A stretch of DNA of 64,000 bases from Filimonas lacunae (GTDB lineage: Bacteria; Bacteroidota; Bacteroidia; Chitinophagales; Chitinophagaceae), in contig NZ_AP017422.1 in the NCBI RefSeq assembly GCF_002355595.1, positions 1,860,001 to 1,924,000 on the forward strand, given 5' to 3'. The stretch's first letter is position 1. Each line of letters opens with the position of its first letter. Below, in pieces: positions 8,627 to 16,962 of the stretch. The notes under the pieces were generated by a model. It was not told the DNA's origin, ran no database searches, and was given only the letters and a program-made list of their open reading frames with translations. The translations under genes and the position numbers were made by a program.

Positions 8627-9682
8627 TTATTGAATACCTAATATCTTTCGTTGTAATGTTTGATCAACGCCAGCGGCGGCAAAGTCGTCAAAGGGGTGAT
8701 CGGTTACGCGAATAATATGATTTTTAATAAAAGGTGCGCCTTCCCGTACACTGTCTTCCGGGTGTTTTAAAGCGCATTCCCATTCCAGCACGGCCCAGCC
8801 GGGAAAATCATATTGGGCCAGTTTGCTGAATACCGATTTAAAATCCACCTGCCCATCGCCCAGTGAGCGGAAGCGGCCTGCGCGGTTGAGCCAGCTTTGG
8901 TAACCGCCATATACGCCCTGCCTACCCGTGGGGTTAAACTCTGCATCTTTTACATGCATCATTTTAATGCGGCTGTGGTAGATGTCTATATACTCCAGGT
9001 AATCCAGGCACTGCAACACAAAATGCGAAGGATCGTACAGCAGGTTAGCGCGTGTGTGCTGGTTCACCTTATCCAGGAATAGTTCGTAGCTGCTGCCATC
9101 GTGCAGGTCTTCACCGGCGTGTATTTCATAACACAGGTCAATACCGCATTCATCATAATAGTTCAAAATGGGCAGCCATCTTTTGGCCAGTTCGTTAAAG
9201 GTGGTTTCTACCAGCCCTGCGGGCCGTTGTGGCCAGGGATACATAAAGGGCCATGCCAGCGCACCGCTGAAAGTTGCGCTGGCGCTAAGGCCCAGATTTT
9301 GGGAAGCTTTGGCGGCGTAACGCAGCTGCTGCACGGCCCATTGCTGGCGTGCGGCCGGGTTGCGTTGATAAGCGGCTGGTGCAAAGGCATCGAACAAATC
9401 GTCGTATGCGGGATGCACGGCTACCAGTTGGCCCTGTAAATGGGTGGATAGCTCGGTTATTTCCAGGCCGTATTCCTGTACAATGCCTTTTATTTCCTCT
9501 GCATAGGTTTTGCTTTCGGCAGCCTTTTGCAAATCAATGAAGCGAGCATCGTTGGTAGGTATCTGCAATCCTTTATAACCCAGGCTGGCAGCCCAGCCTG
9601 CTATGGATGATAAACTGTTAAATGGCGCTTCATCTCCTATAAACTGGGCTATGAATAGCGCAGGGCCTTTAATTGTTACCAT
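8627..9682 (-). CDS. cytoplasmic sugar phosphate isomerase/epimerase-like TIM barrel
   Basis: This 351-residue AP_endonuc_2-type barrel has no signal peptide, unlike the other two isomerases in the operon. Candidate metal ligands are Glu in DLCYEIHAGE, Asp in LLYDPSHF, His and Asp in MMHVKDAEF, and Glu in AVLEWECA. The motif YDPSHFVLQCLDYL is common in sugar isomerases that sit next to Gfo/Idh/MocA dehydrogenases. It starts at an ATG at 9682, only 3 bp after such a dehydrogenase gene, so the two are probably translated together. I infer that the pair processes the imported sugar in the cytoplasm. The reaction is not known. Confidence 0.9.
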   Translation of the reverse strand: MVTIKGPALFIAQFIGDEAPFNSLSSIAGWAASLGYKGLQIPTNDARFIDLQKAAESKTYAEEIKGIVQEYGLEITELSTHLQGQLVAVHPAYDDLFDAFAPAAYQRNPAARQQWAVQQLRYAAKASQNLGLSASATFSGALAWPFMYPWPQRPAGLVETTFNELAKRWLPILNYYDECGIDLCYEIHAGEDLHDGSSYELFLDKVNQHTRANLLYDPSHFVLQCLDYLEYIDIYHSRIKMMHVKDAEFNPTGRQGVYGGYQSWLNRAGRFRSLGDGQVDFKSVFSKLAQYDFPGWAVLEWECALKHPEDSVREGAPFIKNHIIRVTDHPFDDFAAAGVDQTLQRKILGIQ

Positions 9683-9685
9683 AGA

Positions 9686-10846
9686 TTAATCAATTATGAA
9701 TGGGGTCCATTTAATATCACTTTTACCGGAAGTGATGACATGCTCAATAAATGCCATGCCCCGTATGCCTTCTTCTATGCCGGGATAGTCCAGTGCTTCG
9801 GCAGATGCTGTTTGGTTGGCCAATGCTGCGCGAATGGTTAACGCAAAATTGTGGTAGAGGTTAGCAAATGCTTCCAGGTATCCTTCAGGGTGTCCGGCAG
9901 GTGTGCGTGTGTTGTGCGTGGCTACACTGCTGGTGTAGCTGCCGCCGGTACGCCATGTTTCAGCCGGTTTATCGGGCCAGCGTACAGTGAGTGAGTTGGC
10001 GTTATTCTGCTGCCATTCCAGGCCGCCTTTCTCGCCGTATATACTTACCTGTATATTGTTCTCTGCGCCGGTGGCTATTTGGGTGGCCACCAGCACGCCG
10101 CTGGCACCGCCTTCAAACTTCAGCAGCACAGCGCCATCATCATCCAGCTGGCGGCCTGCTACTACGGTATTGATATCGGCGCAAAGGTGCGACAGGCTGC
10201 AACCGCTCACATATTCGGCCAGGTTAAAAGCATGTGTGCCTATATCGCCCATAGCGCCGGCGATGCCACTTTTAGAAGGGTCGGTGCGCCACGCGGCCTG
10301 TTTGTTGCCGGTGCCTTCTTCCAGCTGGCTTAACCAGCCTTGTGCATACTGTACATATATTTTACGCACCTTGCCTATAGCACCTGTGGCTACCAGCCTG
10401 CGTGCTTCTTTCACCATCGGGTAGCCCGTGTAGGTATGCGTAAGGCAAAGCTGTTTGCCGCTGGCTTGCATCACTGCTTTCAGCGCAAGCGCTTCTTCGA
10501 GTGAAAAGGTGGCGGGTTTGTCCAGTATTACATGAAACCCGTTTTTCAATGCCAGTTTAGCTGGCTGAAAATGCAGGTGATTAGGGGTTACTATACTGAT
10601 TACCTGTGCGCGTTGCTGTTCGGGTAACTGTAGCTCGTGTGCTATCAATTCCTCGTAACTGCCGTAGGTGCGTGTTTCTTCCAGGCCAAGGGTAGCACCC
10701 ATGGCTTTTGATTTGGCGGCATCACTGCTAAAAGCGCCGCACACCAGCTGGTAATCATCATCTATACGTGCAGCAATACGATGTACTGCACCTATAAATG
10801 CACCGGGGCCACCGCCTATCATTCCTAATCGTAGTTTCATAGTCAT
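9686..10846 (-). CDS. Gfo/Idh/MocA family oxidoreductase
   Basis: The 386-residue NAD(P)-dependent dehydrogenase has an N-terminal Rossmann fold with the nucleotide motif GMIGGGPGAFIGAVHR and the DKPAT segment that corresponds to the EKP motif of the family. The C-terminal alpha/beta domain contains GAMGDIGTHAFNLAEY, where Asp and His are the usual catalytic pair. There is no Tat or Sec signal, so it should be cytoplasmic. It starts at an ATG at 10846, 5 bp from the small dehydrogenase subunit gene. Known members act at C1, C2 or C3 of sugars and inositols. Reduction or oxidation of a 3-keto sugar here is inferred from the operon. Confidence 0.92.
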   Translation of the reverse strand: MTMKLRLGMIGGGPGAFIGAVHRIAARIDDDYQLVCGAFSSDAAKSKAMGATLGLEETRTYGSYEELIAHELQLPEQQRAQVISIVTPNHLHFQPAKLALKNGFHVILDKPATFSLEEALALKAVMQASGKQLCLTHTYTGYPMVKEARRLVATGAIGKVRKIYVQYAQGWLSQLEEGTGNKQAAWRTDPSKSGIAGAMGDIGTHAFNLAEYVSGCSLSHLCADINTVVAGRQLDDDGAVLLKFEGGASGVLVATQIATGAENNIQVSIYGEKGGLEWQQNNANSLTVRWPDKPAETWRTGGSYTSSVATHNTRTPAGHPEGYLEAFANLYHNFALTIRAALANQTASAEALDYPGIEEGIRGMAFIEHVITSGKSDIKWTPFIID

Positions 10847-10851
10847 CTCTT

Positions 10852-11424
10852 TTATGCTAAAGCCCAGGCCTTATCGCCTTTTTTATACGGATAGTTGCCA
10901 TCGTACTTGCCGGGTACCGGCACGTAACGCAGGGCTTGCTTACAACCTACTTCTGATGTAAAGAAACCCAGCAGTGTAAGTTGCTTTATCATAGTGAAGT
11001 AGTGGTTGGGCTCGTCTTTTTTCTTGTTCTTATTGTATTCTTTCGCTTCTTTATCCAGTTGGGTCAACAACTCCAGGCGTTGCTCCTTACTGGCATCCAT
11101 AAAGTCTTTTTTGTATTTTTCTTTACAGCTGTTGTTGAGTTGGGTCAAGCCTTTTTTAAATGTTTCCTGGTCTTTATCGCTGTAACAATCGCGCACCATC
11201 ACAGCCATAAAGCTGCCTACATCGGCCGCTTTAGCGCCTGGCGTGGTTGTTTGCGGTAAGATGGTTTCGCCTGCTTCGTTTAAAAAAGCAATGGTGTCTT
11301 TTTCAAACAAATTCTCTGTGTTAACGGTGCCGTGGTTTTTACAGCCCGATAAAAAGAATTCTGCGCCTATGATGGAGCCGCCTACCAACACGGCTACCCG
11401 GCTCAATGCTTCTCTTCTGTTCAT
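10852..11424 (-). CDS. gluconate 2-dehydrogenase subunit 3-like protein (Tat signal-bearing partner)
   Basis: This 190-residue protein begins MNRREALSRVAVLVGGSIIG, a twin-arginine signal, with a possible lipobox FLSGC near residue 28. The rest is a helical domain of the Gluconate_2-dh3 family, with FLNEAGETILPQTTTPGAKA at its start, which is diagnostic. In known complexes this small subunit pairs with a GMC flavoprotein and carries it across the membrane by the Tat route. That fits the GMC gene directly upstream, which has no signal of its own. The gap to it is 24 bp. The GMC/subunit 3/cytochrome c set matches the layout of glucoside 3-dehydrogenases. Confidence 0.9.
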   Translation of the reverse strand: MNRREALSRVAVLVGGSIIGAEFFLSGCKNHGTVNTENLFEKDTIAFLNEAGETILPQTTTPGAKAADVGSFMAVMVRDCYSDKDQETFKKGLTQLNNSCKEKYKKDFMDASKEQRLELLTQLDKEAKEYNKNKKKDEPNHYFTMIKQLTLLGFFTSEVGCKQALRYVPVPGKYDGNYPYKKGDKAWALA

Positions 11425-11448
11425 AGTTGTATGGTTAAAGAAGAATGA

Positions 11449-13128
11449 TCAGATATTTAATTTTTTCAGCTCTGATACCGCATGGTCTGCTGCGCGGGCA
11501 GTCATGGCCATATAGGTAAGAGAAGGATTCTGGCAGGCTGCGGATGTCATGGCCGATCCATCGGTGATATATACGTTTTGCGCATCCCATACCTGGTTCC
11601 ATTTATTCAGTACCGAGGTTTTAGGGTCTTTACCCATGCGGGCAGTGCCCATTTCGTGAATGCCGCGACCCAGTATGGCTTCGTTGTTATACGTATGCAC
11701 ATCTTTTACACCGGCAGCAGTGAGTATTTCTGCGGCATCGTTCATCATATCTATCCGCATCTTCAACTCATTCTCTTTTGCTTCGGCATCAATGACAGGA
11801 ACAGGCAAACCCCATTTATCTTTCTTCGCCTTATCCAGGTATATGCGGTTGTCGTGATAGGGTAGTACTTCACCAAAGCCCCCCATGCCCATGCTCCAGC
11901 GTCCGGGTTCGCTCAGGGCATCTTTGAAATCACCACCAATGTTCAGTTCGGCAATATCCCGGCTCCACCTGTCGCGGCTGGCACCACCCTGGTAGCCAAA
12001 GCCACGCAGGTAATCGCGTTTATCTCCGTTCAGGTTGCGGAAGCGGGGTATGTAAATACCATTGGCCCGGCGGCCGTAGTAGTATTTATCTTCATAACCT
12101 TCTACCCAGCCGGAAGCGCCTACGCCCAGGTGATGGTCCATCAGGTTATGTCCCAGTTCGCCACTGCTGCTGCCTAAGCCTTCGGGCCATATGTCGGTGG
12201 CGCTGCGCATGAGTATGGCAGCCGTGTTGATGGTAGAAGCGTTGAGAAAAATAACCTTAGCGTAGTATTCGTATGTTTTATTGGTTTCTGCATCCAGTAC
12301 TTCTACGCCGGTAGCCTTCTTTGTGTTTTTATCATACAATACCCGTGTTACAATGCTCCAGGGGCGAACGGTAAGGTTGCCTGTTTTGGTAGCAGCGGGC
12401 AGGGTAGAGGACTGTGTGCTGAAGTACGCGCCAAACGGGCATCCCAGCCAGCATTTGTTCCGGTATTGACAATTCACCCGGCCTTCGTGTTGTACGGTAA
12501 TATTGGCGGTGCGGCCAATGATCATGTGGCGGGTGCCTTTGTAATATTCTTTAATACGGGCGGCTACATCTTTTTCCACTATGTTCATTTCCATAGGGGG
12601 GAGAAACTCGCCATCGGGTAGAATGTCCACACCATCCCGGTTGCCCGAAATGCCTGCAAACTTTTCTACATAGCTATACCAGGGGGCCAGATCGGCATAG
12701 CGGATAGGCCAGTCAATACCGTGACCATCTTTGGCGTTGGCTTCAAAGTCGATATTGTGCCAGCGATAGCTTTGCCGGCCCCACATCAGTGAGCGGCCGC
12801 CTACGTGATAACCCCTGAACCAGTCAAAGCGTTTGGCTTCAATGTACGGGCTTTCTTTTTCGTCTACCCAGTAGTCGAGGTTGGTTTCGTTTAACGGATA
12901 ATCGCGTTTGAGTACGGGATAGGCTTCTTCCATTTTTTTGGTATGCCCGCCGCGGTGTTCGTAGTCCCAGGGTTCTTTATTCGCGTTTACGTAATCCTTG
13001 ATGTGTTCAATGTTACGTCCACGTTCCAGTAATAAAGTCTTTAACCCTTTTTCAGTTAGTTCTTTAGCGGCCCAGCCACCGGAAATGCCAGAGCCTACAA
13101 CAATAGCGTCGTACGTGTTATTTGCCAT
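11449..13128 (-). CDS. GMC family flavin oxidoreductase, probable glucoside 3-dehydrogenase large subunit
   Basis: The 559-residue FAD enzyme starts at the ATG at 13128; the open frame above it begins with a TTG and is not conserved-looking. The FAD motif is IVVGSGISGGWAAKEL (residues about 9-24). The C-terminal GMC domain has HEMGTARMG and NPSLTYMAM, the latter holding the Asn of the active-site pair. Three cysteines near residues 220, 226 and 230 (C-x5-C-x3-C) match part of the 3Fe-4S site of FAD-glucose dehydrogenases; a fourth is not obvious. It is the first gene of the operon and is likely co-exported with the Tat subunit encoded next. Oxidation of glycosides at C3 is inferred from the DUF1080 and cytochrome partners. 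Confidence 0.9.
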   Translation of the reverse strand: MANNTYDAIVVGSGISGGWAAKELTEKGLKTLLLERGRNIEHIKDYVNANKEPWDYEHRGGHTKKMEEAYPVLKRDYPLNETNLDYWVDEKESPYIEAKRFDWFRGYHVGGRSLMWGRQSYRWHNIDFEANAKDGHGIDWPIRYADLAPWYSYVEKFAGISGNRDGVDILPDGEFLPPMEMNIVEKDVAARIKEYYKGTRHMIIGRTANITVQHEGRVNCQYRNKCWLGCPFGAYFSTQSSTLPAATKTGNLTVRPWSIVTRVLYDKNTKKATGVEVLDAETNKTYEYYAKVIFLNASTINTAAILMRSATDIWPEGLGSSSGELGHNLMDHHLGVGASGWVEGYEDKYYYGRRANGIYIPRFRNLNGDKRDYLRGFGYQGGASRDRWSRDIAELNIGGDFKDALSEPGRWSMGMGGFGEVLPYHDNRIYLDKAKKDKWGLPVPVIDAEAKENELKMRIDMMNDAAEILTAAGVKDVHTYNNEAILGRGIHEMGTARMGKDPKTSVLNKWNQVWDAQNVYITDGSAMTSAACQNPSLTYMAMTARAADHAVSELKKLNI

Positions 13129-13281
13129 GTTGGATGATTTATTTAATGACAGCAACTTGTTTACAGCCGGCAAAAGCTGCGTTAGTTATTCTCAGGAAAT
13201 AAATGGGGTAGTGGCAAATGAAGTCAGGCTATGGTCAATGCAATCGTATAGTTTTCGTCATAGGATGAGAGTCAGTGCCAC

Positions 13282-13298
13282 TGTCTCATTTTGAGACA
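13282..13298. promoter_or_regulatory. candidate operator: TGTCTCA-TTT-TGAGACA palindrome
   Basis: A perfect 7-bp inverted repeat with a 3-nt centre lies in the 219-bp gap between the NUDIX regulator and the GMC gene, about 155 bp upstream of the GMC start. Related half sites flank it (ATGAGA at 13265-13270 and TCTCAT at 13301-13306). No T-run follows on either strand, so it does not look like a terminator. Binding by the neighbouring regulator is inferred. Confidence 0.45.
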
Positions 13299-13347
13299 AA
13301 TCTCATGGAATGATATTTTATATCCAAATTTTTTTTCAGATTTAACA

Positions 13348-14091
13348 TTAGAAATTTTGTTGCAGGCCGTAGCGAAGGGCTTCGTTGTATTTGGCCATGT
13401 CAAAGCTGTATACAATAGGAGAGCGGCTGTTGCTGGTATTGCTATCGCTTTGTTTTACCAGTATATCGTAGCTGTGCATTTTGCGCTGGAAGTTGCCACG
13501 GTGCAGTGATTTGCCCAGTATCACTTCGTACAGGCGTTGCAATTGCGGCATGGTAAATTCTTTGGGCAGCAGGTTAAAACCTATCGGGCTGTTATTGAGG
13601 TTTTTACGCAGGGTTTCCAGGGCGCTGGTGAATATGGTGTGGTGGTCCATCATCAGCTCGGGCAGTTCATCCACGTTGCACCATTCACATTGTTCGGATA
13701 TTTTATCTACGCGTGGTTTAATCTCTTCATAGTTTACCAGGGCGTAAAAACCAATGGAAATAAAGCGCTGGCGTTGCCAGAAGTGTTTGGGTAAATGGCT
13801 GAAATCGCCTTCGGAGCGGCCTATTTCGCTAAACACTTTAAACTGTTCCAGGAATATTTGTGGTGCCCCTGTTCTTGCTTTTAAGATGCGGCTGGCGGCT
13901 TCGTGTATGTCCTCGTTCTTTTTCATATAGCCGCCGGGCAGGCCCCATTTATCCACACCCTTCATTTTCAGTAATAACACTTTCAGGGATGACTCGTGAA
14001 ATCCGAACACCACACAGTCTATGGAAATGTGAGGAACACAAATTTCATATGCACGGTTACTGCCTTGCTCGAATAAGTCTGCAATTGTCAT
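13348..14091 (-). CDS. NUDIX-fold transcriptional regulator (AraR/NrtR-like)
   Basis: This 247-residue protein joins an N-terminal NUDIX fold (about 20-150) to a C-terminal winged helix (about 160-230, with FTMPQLQRLYEVILGKSLHR, the hallmark of this regulator group). The NUDIX box is degenerate: GGYMKKNEDIHEAASRILKA keeps the Gly and first Glu, but the catalytic REUXEE core reads RILKAR. It probably senses a sugar or nucleotide ligand instead of hydrolysing it. Bacteroidota use such proteins to control sugar operons. The ATG at 14091 follows 12 unlikely upstream codons. It is encoded just upstream of, and parallel to, the 3-keto-glycoside operon and is its likely regulator. Confidence 0.88.
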   Translation of the reverse strand: MTIADLFEQGSNRAYEICVPHISIDCVVFGFHESSLKVLLLKMKGVDKWGLPGGYMKKNEDIHEAASRILKARTGAPQIFLEQFKVFSEIGRSEGDFSHLPKHFWQRQRFISIGFYALVNYEEIKPRVDKISEQCEWCNVDELPELMMDHHTIFTSALETLRKNLNNSPIGFNLLPKEFTMPQLQRLYEVILGKSLHRGNFQRKMHSYDILVKQSDSNTSNSRSPIVYSFDMAKYNEALRYGLQQNF

Positions 14092-14423
14092 GGTACAAAA
14101 TAAATGAAAAAAGAATGGAAGCAACAACAGCAGGGCAATTGCATGGCGGGTGAATGCAGGAATATGACAGTAAGCTTACTTTTTTTTGCGATTATTAGCT
14201 ATGGCCAGTGTGCTGCTATAGCTGAAACAGGCCGGTGACTGAGCGGGGCAGATGCATCAGTTAAATAAATAATACGGCTTCCCATTTAATTACGCTATCT
14301 TTAATGGGATATCATTTGAGTATATCAGCATCTTGTAGTGAACGATTCGCGCTAATCTGTTTATCCTTCCTTACCTCCTGCTTTTCGTCTCAGATCCTTT
14401 TTTCTCCCATTAAAACTTACGGG
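14092..14423. other. intergenic region between divergent genes
   Basis: These 332 bp separate the NUDIX regulator from the divergent RRM protein gene. They should hold both promoters and a long leader for the RRM gene. I see no palindrome, RNA gene or clear promoter element. Confidence 0.4.
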
Positions 14424-14699
14424 ATGAATATTTACGTTTCCAATTTGAGCTTCGGTGTAGATACCGATGAATTAGTAAAACAGTTTTCCCAGTATGGAAA
14501 AGTGGCTTCAGTAAACATTGTTACGGATAAATTTACCAATCAAAGCCGTGGCTTTGCATTTGTTGAAATGCCGGAGCAGCAGGAAGCTGAAACTGCTATT
14601 AAAGAATTAAATGGCTTTACACTGGCAGGCCGTACCATTCAGGTAAATGAAGCCAGGCCAAGGGAAGAGCGTCCACGACGCGATAAAACTTTCTATTAA
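14424..14699 (+). CDS. single-RRM RNA-binding protein
   Basis: This 91-residue protein is almost entirely one RNA-recognition motif. RNP2 is NIYVSNLSF at residues 2-10 and RNP1 is RGFAFVEM near residue 43. A short basic tail ends the protein (RPREERPRRDKTF). The start ATG at 14424 begins the RNP2 strand directly; upstream codons in the frame do not fit the family. Such short RRM proteins are common in Bacteroidota and are thought to bind mRNA, often under cold or stress control. A strong terminator follows the stop codon, so the gene is probably monocistronic. A paralogue lies at 16963-17283. Confidence 0.93.
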   Translation: MNIYVSNLSFGVDTDELVKQFSQYGKVASVNIVTDKFTNQSRGFAFVEMPEQQEAETAIKELNGFTLAGRTIQVNEARPREERPRRDKTFY

Positions 14700-14704
14700 C
14701 AGTA

Positions 14705-14741
14705 ATAAAAGGAAGTGAATCATGGGCTTCCTTTTATTTTA
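14705..14741 (+). terminator. rho-independent terminator after the RRM gene
   Basis: Bases 14705-14715 pair perfectly with 14727-14737 (ATAAAAGGAAG/CTTCCTTTTAT, 11 bp, 11-nt loop), followed by TTTT. It starts 6 bp after the RRM stop codon. Confidence 0.85.
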
Positions 14742-14753
14742 CAATTCTGATGG

Positions 14754-15029
14754 ATGACTGTAGCTGATACTTATGCGCTTCTTAGCAGCAGAAGCTTTTA
14801 TGAAAAAAACGGAACAAAAAAATTCCGGTTCGATGCCAGGGGATTAATTATTGACAGGTGTGCTTCGGTGCCTTTTTTTATTTATGAAGAAAGCGGTAGT
14901 TGCTACATCAGTATTTCGCCCGGTGTGTTTTTAGAAAGCGACCTGCGTATAGATTGTGCGCATGCCGATGGTTGTACTTTTCACTTTTACGGAAAAGAAA
15001 CGGGTCTTGAAGCACTTGTGCTTGAATAG
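14754..15029 (+). CDS. small protein of unknown function
   Basis: I do not recognise this 91-residue protein. It has no signal peptide or membrane segment. It is rich in aromatic and cysteine residues (Cys near 36, 50, 69 and 74) and reads as mixed beta structure (PFFIYEESGSCYISISPGVF). The start is an ATG at 14754, within the trailing edge of the preceding terminator region. It is followed by two more genes on the same strand with small gaps (24 and 10 bp), so it may be the first gene of a three-gene unit ending with the FabH-like enzyme. Coding is likely from composition and packing, but not proven. Confidence 0.55.
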   Translation: MTVADTYALLSSRSFYEKNGTKKFRFDARGLIIDRCASVPFFIYEESGSCYISISPGVFLESDLRIDCAHADGCTFHFYGKETGLEALVLE

Positions 15030-15053
15030 TTTAACGGTGCAATTCAGCTGTAT

Positions 15054-15350
15054 ATGAAAAAAGATATTGAACAAATTAATATTGAGTTTAACGTAGCAGC
15101 GCAGAAAAGTTTTTTTAATGTATGTGAAAGGTTTGAAATGGATTTAGGAAGGTGCAGGCATGAAAATGAATATATACAACTGCATGCTATGTATGTGGAA
15201 TTGTTAAAAAGCAGCCTGGAAACAGCTGCCTTTTCAATGATAGAACAATATAATAACATGTACGACGTGTTTCTGCTTCGGAAGGCCGTAACCGTGCACA
15301 TAGATCGTTACCTGGGCGAATTTAGATTTAAATATCGCCTGGACGTTTAA
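15054..15350 (+). CDS. small helical protein of unknown function
   Basis: This 98-residue protein is not recognised. It starts at an ATG (MKKDIEQINIEFNVAAQKSF) and appears all helical and charged, without a signal or membrane segment. It lies 24 bp after another small unknown gene and 10 bp before the FabH-like gene, which suggests one transcript. Its size and acidic helical nature would fit an adaptor or carrier-like partner, but there is no carrier-protein Asp-Ser-Leu motif, so it is not an acyl carrier protein. Confidence 0.6.
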   Translation: MKKDIEQINIEFNVAAQKSFFNVCERFEMDLGRCRHENEYIQLHAMYVELLKSSLETAAFSMIEQYNNMYDVFLLRKAVTVHIDRYLGEFRFKYRLDV

Positions 15351-15360
15351 AAATGTTAAG

Positions 15361-16425
15361 ATGAATACAGTAATTACAGGAACCGGTAGCTATATTCCTG
15401 AGCGGGTAGTGACCAATAATGATTTTATAGAACAGGATTTTTTTGCAGAGGACAAATTGCAGATTAAGCAGGATAAGAAGGTGGTAATAGATAAGTTTGA
15501 AGCTATTACAGGCATTAAAGAGAGAAGGTATGCCGATAATGGCATGAACGCTTCTGATCTGGCTACCATTGCAGCTGAGCGAGCCATTGTAAATAGCCAG
15601 ATAGACAGGGAAGCGCTTGATTTGATTATTGTGGCGCATAATTTCGGCGATGTTTCGCATGGCAACCGGCAAGCAGACACTGTGCCTGCACTGGCCAGCC
15701 GCGTAAAATATGCGTTAGGTATTAAAAATGCTTCCTGCATTGCCTTTGATGTTTTGTTTGGTTGTCCCGGATGGCTGATGGCGTTAATGCAGGCCGACGC
15801 TTTTTTTAAAGCAGGAATGTCCCGTAGTGCGCTTATTATTGGCGCCGAAACTTTATCGCGGGTATATGATCCTTTCGACAGGGATAGTATGATTTTTAGT
15901 GATGGGGCCGGAGCAGCCGTATTGGAATATATACAAACCGAAGGCGGGGTACTGGCCAGTAATGCGTTAAGTCATTGCCAGGAAGAGCTGGGGTATTTGC
16001 AAATGGCGCCTGGTAATCATCCCGAAGCCTGTTCTCAAACCCTGCAACTGAAAATGAAAGGAAGAAAAGTGTATGAATATGCACTAAAGCATGTGCCGCT
16101 GGCTATGAAGGCTTGTGTAGATAAAAGCGGTGTAGCTATCACAGATATTAAAAAGGTATTTATTCACCAGGCAAATGAAAAAATGGATGAAGCCATCCTG
16201 GATGCTTTTTTCCGCCTGTACAATATGGAGGCGCCTGAAAATAGCATGCCTATGAATATTCACGACCTGGGAAATAGCTCTGTGGCTACCATACCTACAT
16301 TATATGATATGGTAGTCCATGATTACTATCAGCAACACAAACTGGAAAATGGCGATGTGGTGCTGTTTGCTTCAGTAGGCGCGGGTATGAATATTAACGC
16401 CGTTTGTTACAGGTATGTAAAATAA
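15361..16425 (+). CDS. beta-ketoacyl-ACP synthase III-like (FabH-like) protein
   Basis: The 354-residue thiolase-fold enzyme should condense an acyl-CoA with a malonyl-carrier. The catalytic triad is complete: Cys about 135 in VLFGCPGWL, His in VFIHQANEKMDEAI and Asn in HDLGNSSVATIPT. The N-terminus TVITGTGSYIPERVVTN is typical. It carries an insert of charged residues (about 30-45) that housekeeping FabH lacks. No other fatty-acid genes are nearby, so it is probably an accessory FabH for a special lipid or secondary product. Its stop codon abuts that of the convergent cold-shock gene with no spacer. Start ATG at 15361. Confidence 0.92.
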   Translation: MNTVITGTGSYIPERVVTNNDFIEQDFFAEDKLQIKQDKKVVIDKFEAITGIKERRYADNGMNASDLATIAAERAIVNSQIDREALDLIIVAHNFGDVSHGNRQADTVPALASRVKYALGIKNASCIAFDVLFGCPGWLMALMQADAFFKAGMSRSALIIGAETLSRVYDPFDRDSMIFSDGAGAAVLEYIQTEGGVLASNALSHCQEELGYLQMAPGNHPEACSQTLQLKMKGRKVYEYALKHVPLAMKACVDKSGVAITDIKKVFIHQANEKMDEAILDAFFRLYNMEAPENSMPMNIHDLGNSSVATIPTLYDMVVHDYYQQHKLENGDVVLFASVGAGMNINAVCYRYVK

Positions 16426-16881
16426 TTAAGGTTTAAATGCTTCCACATTTGTAGCAACAGGTCCTTTGGGGCCTTTTCCTATATTAAACTGAACCTTATC
16501 GTTTTCGCGTGCATTGAATGTAAGTTCTGATGTATGCACAAAAATGCTTTCCTGCGAAACGTGATCGGTAATAAAGCCAAAACCTTTATCGTAGTTGAAG
16601 AAGGTGATAGTGCCTGTTCTCAATAAGTCAACCGGTATATCTTCCATTTTAGGAATGGCAATCATCATGTCTTCTTTTCTGAATACCTGCTTTTTGCGTG
16701 GATCGGCTGGTTTGTCGGCCAGGTTGCCATTTTCATCTACATAAGCCAACATGTCTTCCAGGCTTTTTCCTTTCTCCTTATTGGTTTTTCGTTCCAGCAT
16801 CTTGTCTTTCTTGTCCATTTGTTTTTTAAGACGCTGTCTTTCTCTTTCTCTTTTAGTAAATGTGTCTTGCGATTTTGCCAT
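16426..16881 (-). CDS. cold-shock domain protein with charged N-terminal extension
   Basis: This 151-residue protein has a lysine/arginine/glutamate-rich helical extension (about 1-85) and a C-terminal cold-shock domain (about 86-151). The RNA-binding motifs are KGFGFIT (RNP1) and ESIFVHTSEL (RNP2). The domain opens with the typical TGTITFFNYD. It should bind single-stranded RNA or DNA as a chaperone. The extension is common in Bacteroidota CSD proteins. It lies downstream of an RRM gene on the same strand, with a terminator hairpin between them, so two RNA-binding proteins are encoded side by side. Confidence 0.92.
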   Translation of the reverse strand: MAKSQDTFTKRERERQRLKKQMDKKDKMLERKTNKEKGKSLEDMLAYVDENGNLADKPADPRKKQVFRKEDMMIAIPKMEDIPVDLLRTGTITFFNYDKGFGFITDHVSQESIFVHTSELTFNARENDKVQFNIGKGPKGPVATNVEAFKP

Positions 16882-16905
16882 ATTGAATTGTTAAGTGAAT
16901 AATAC

Positions 16906-16941
16906 AAAACCCCGTACTATTCTGTAAAGAACAATACGGGG
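16906..16941 (-). terminator. terminator after the second RRM gene
   Basis: CCCCGTA (16910-16916) pairs with TACGGGG (16935-16941), with an inner TTCT/AGAA pairing. On the minus strand it is followed by TTTTG. It lies 22 bp after the RRM stop codon and before the cold-shock gene start. Confidence 0.75.
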
Positions 16942-16962
16942 CTTGTTTGCATTATATATGGA

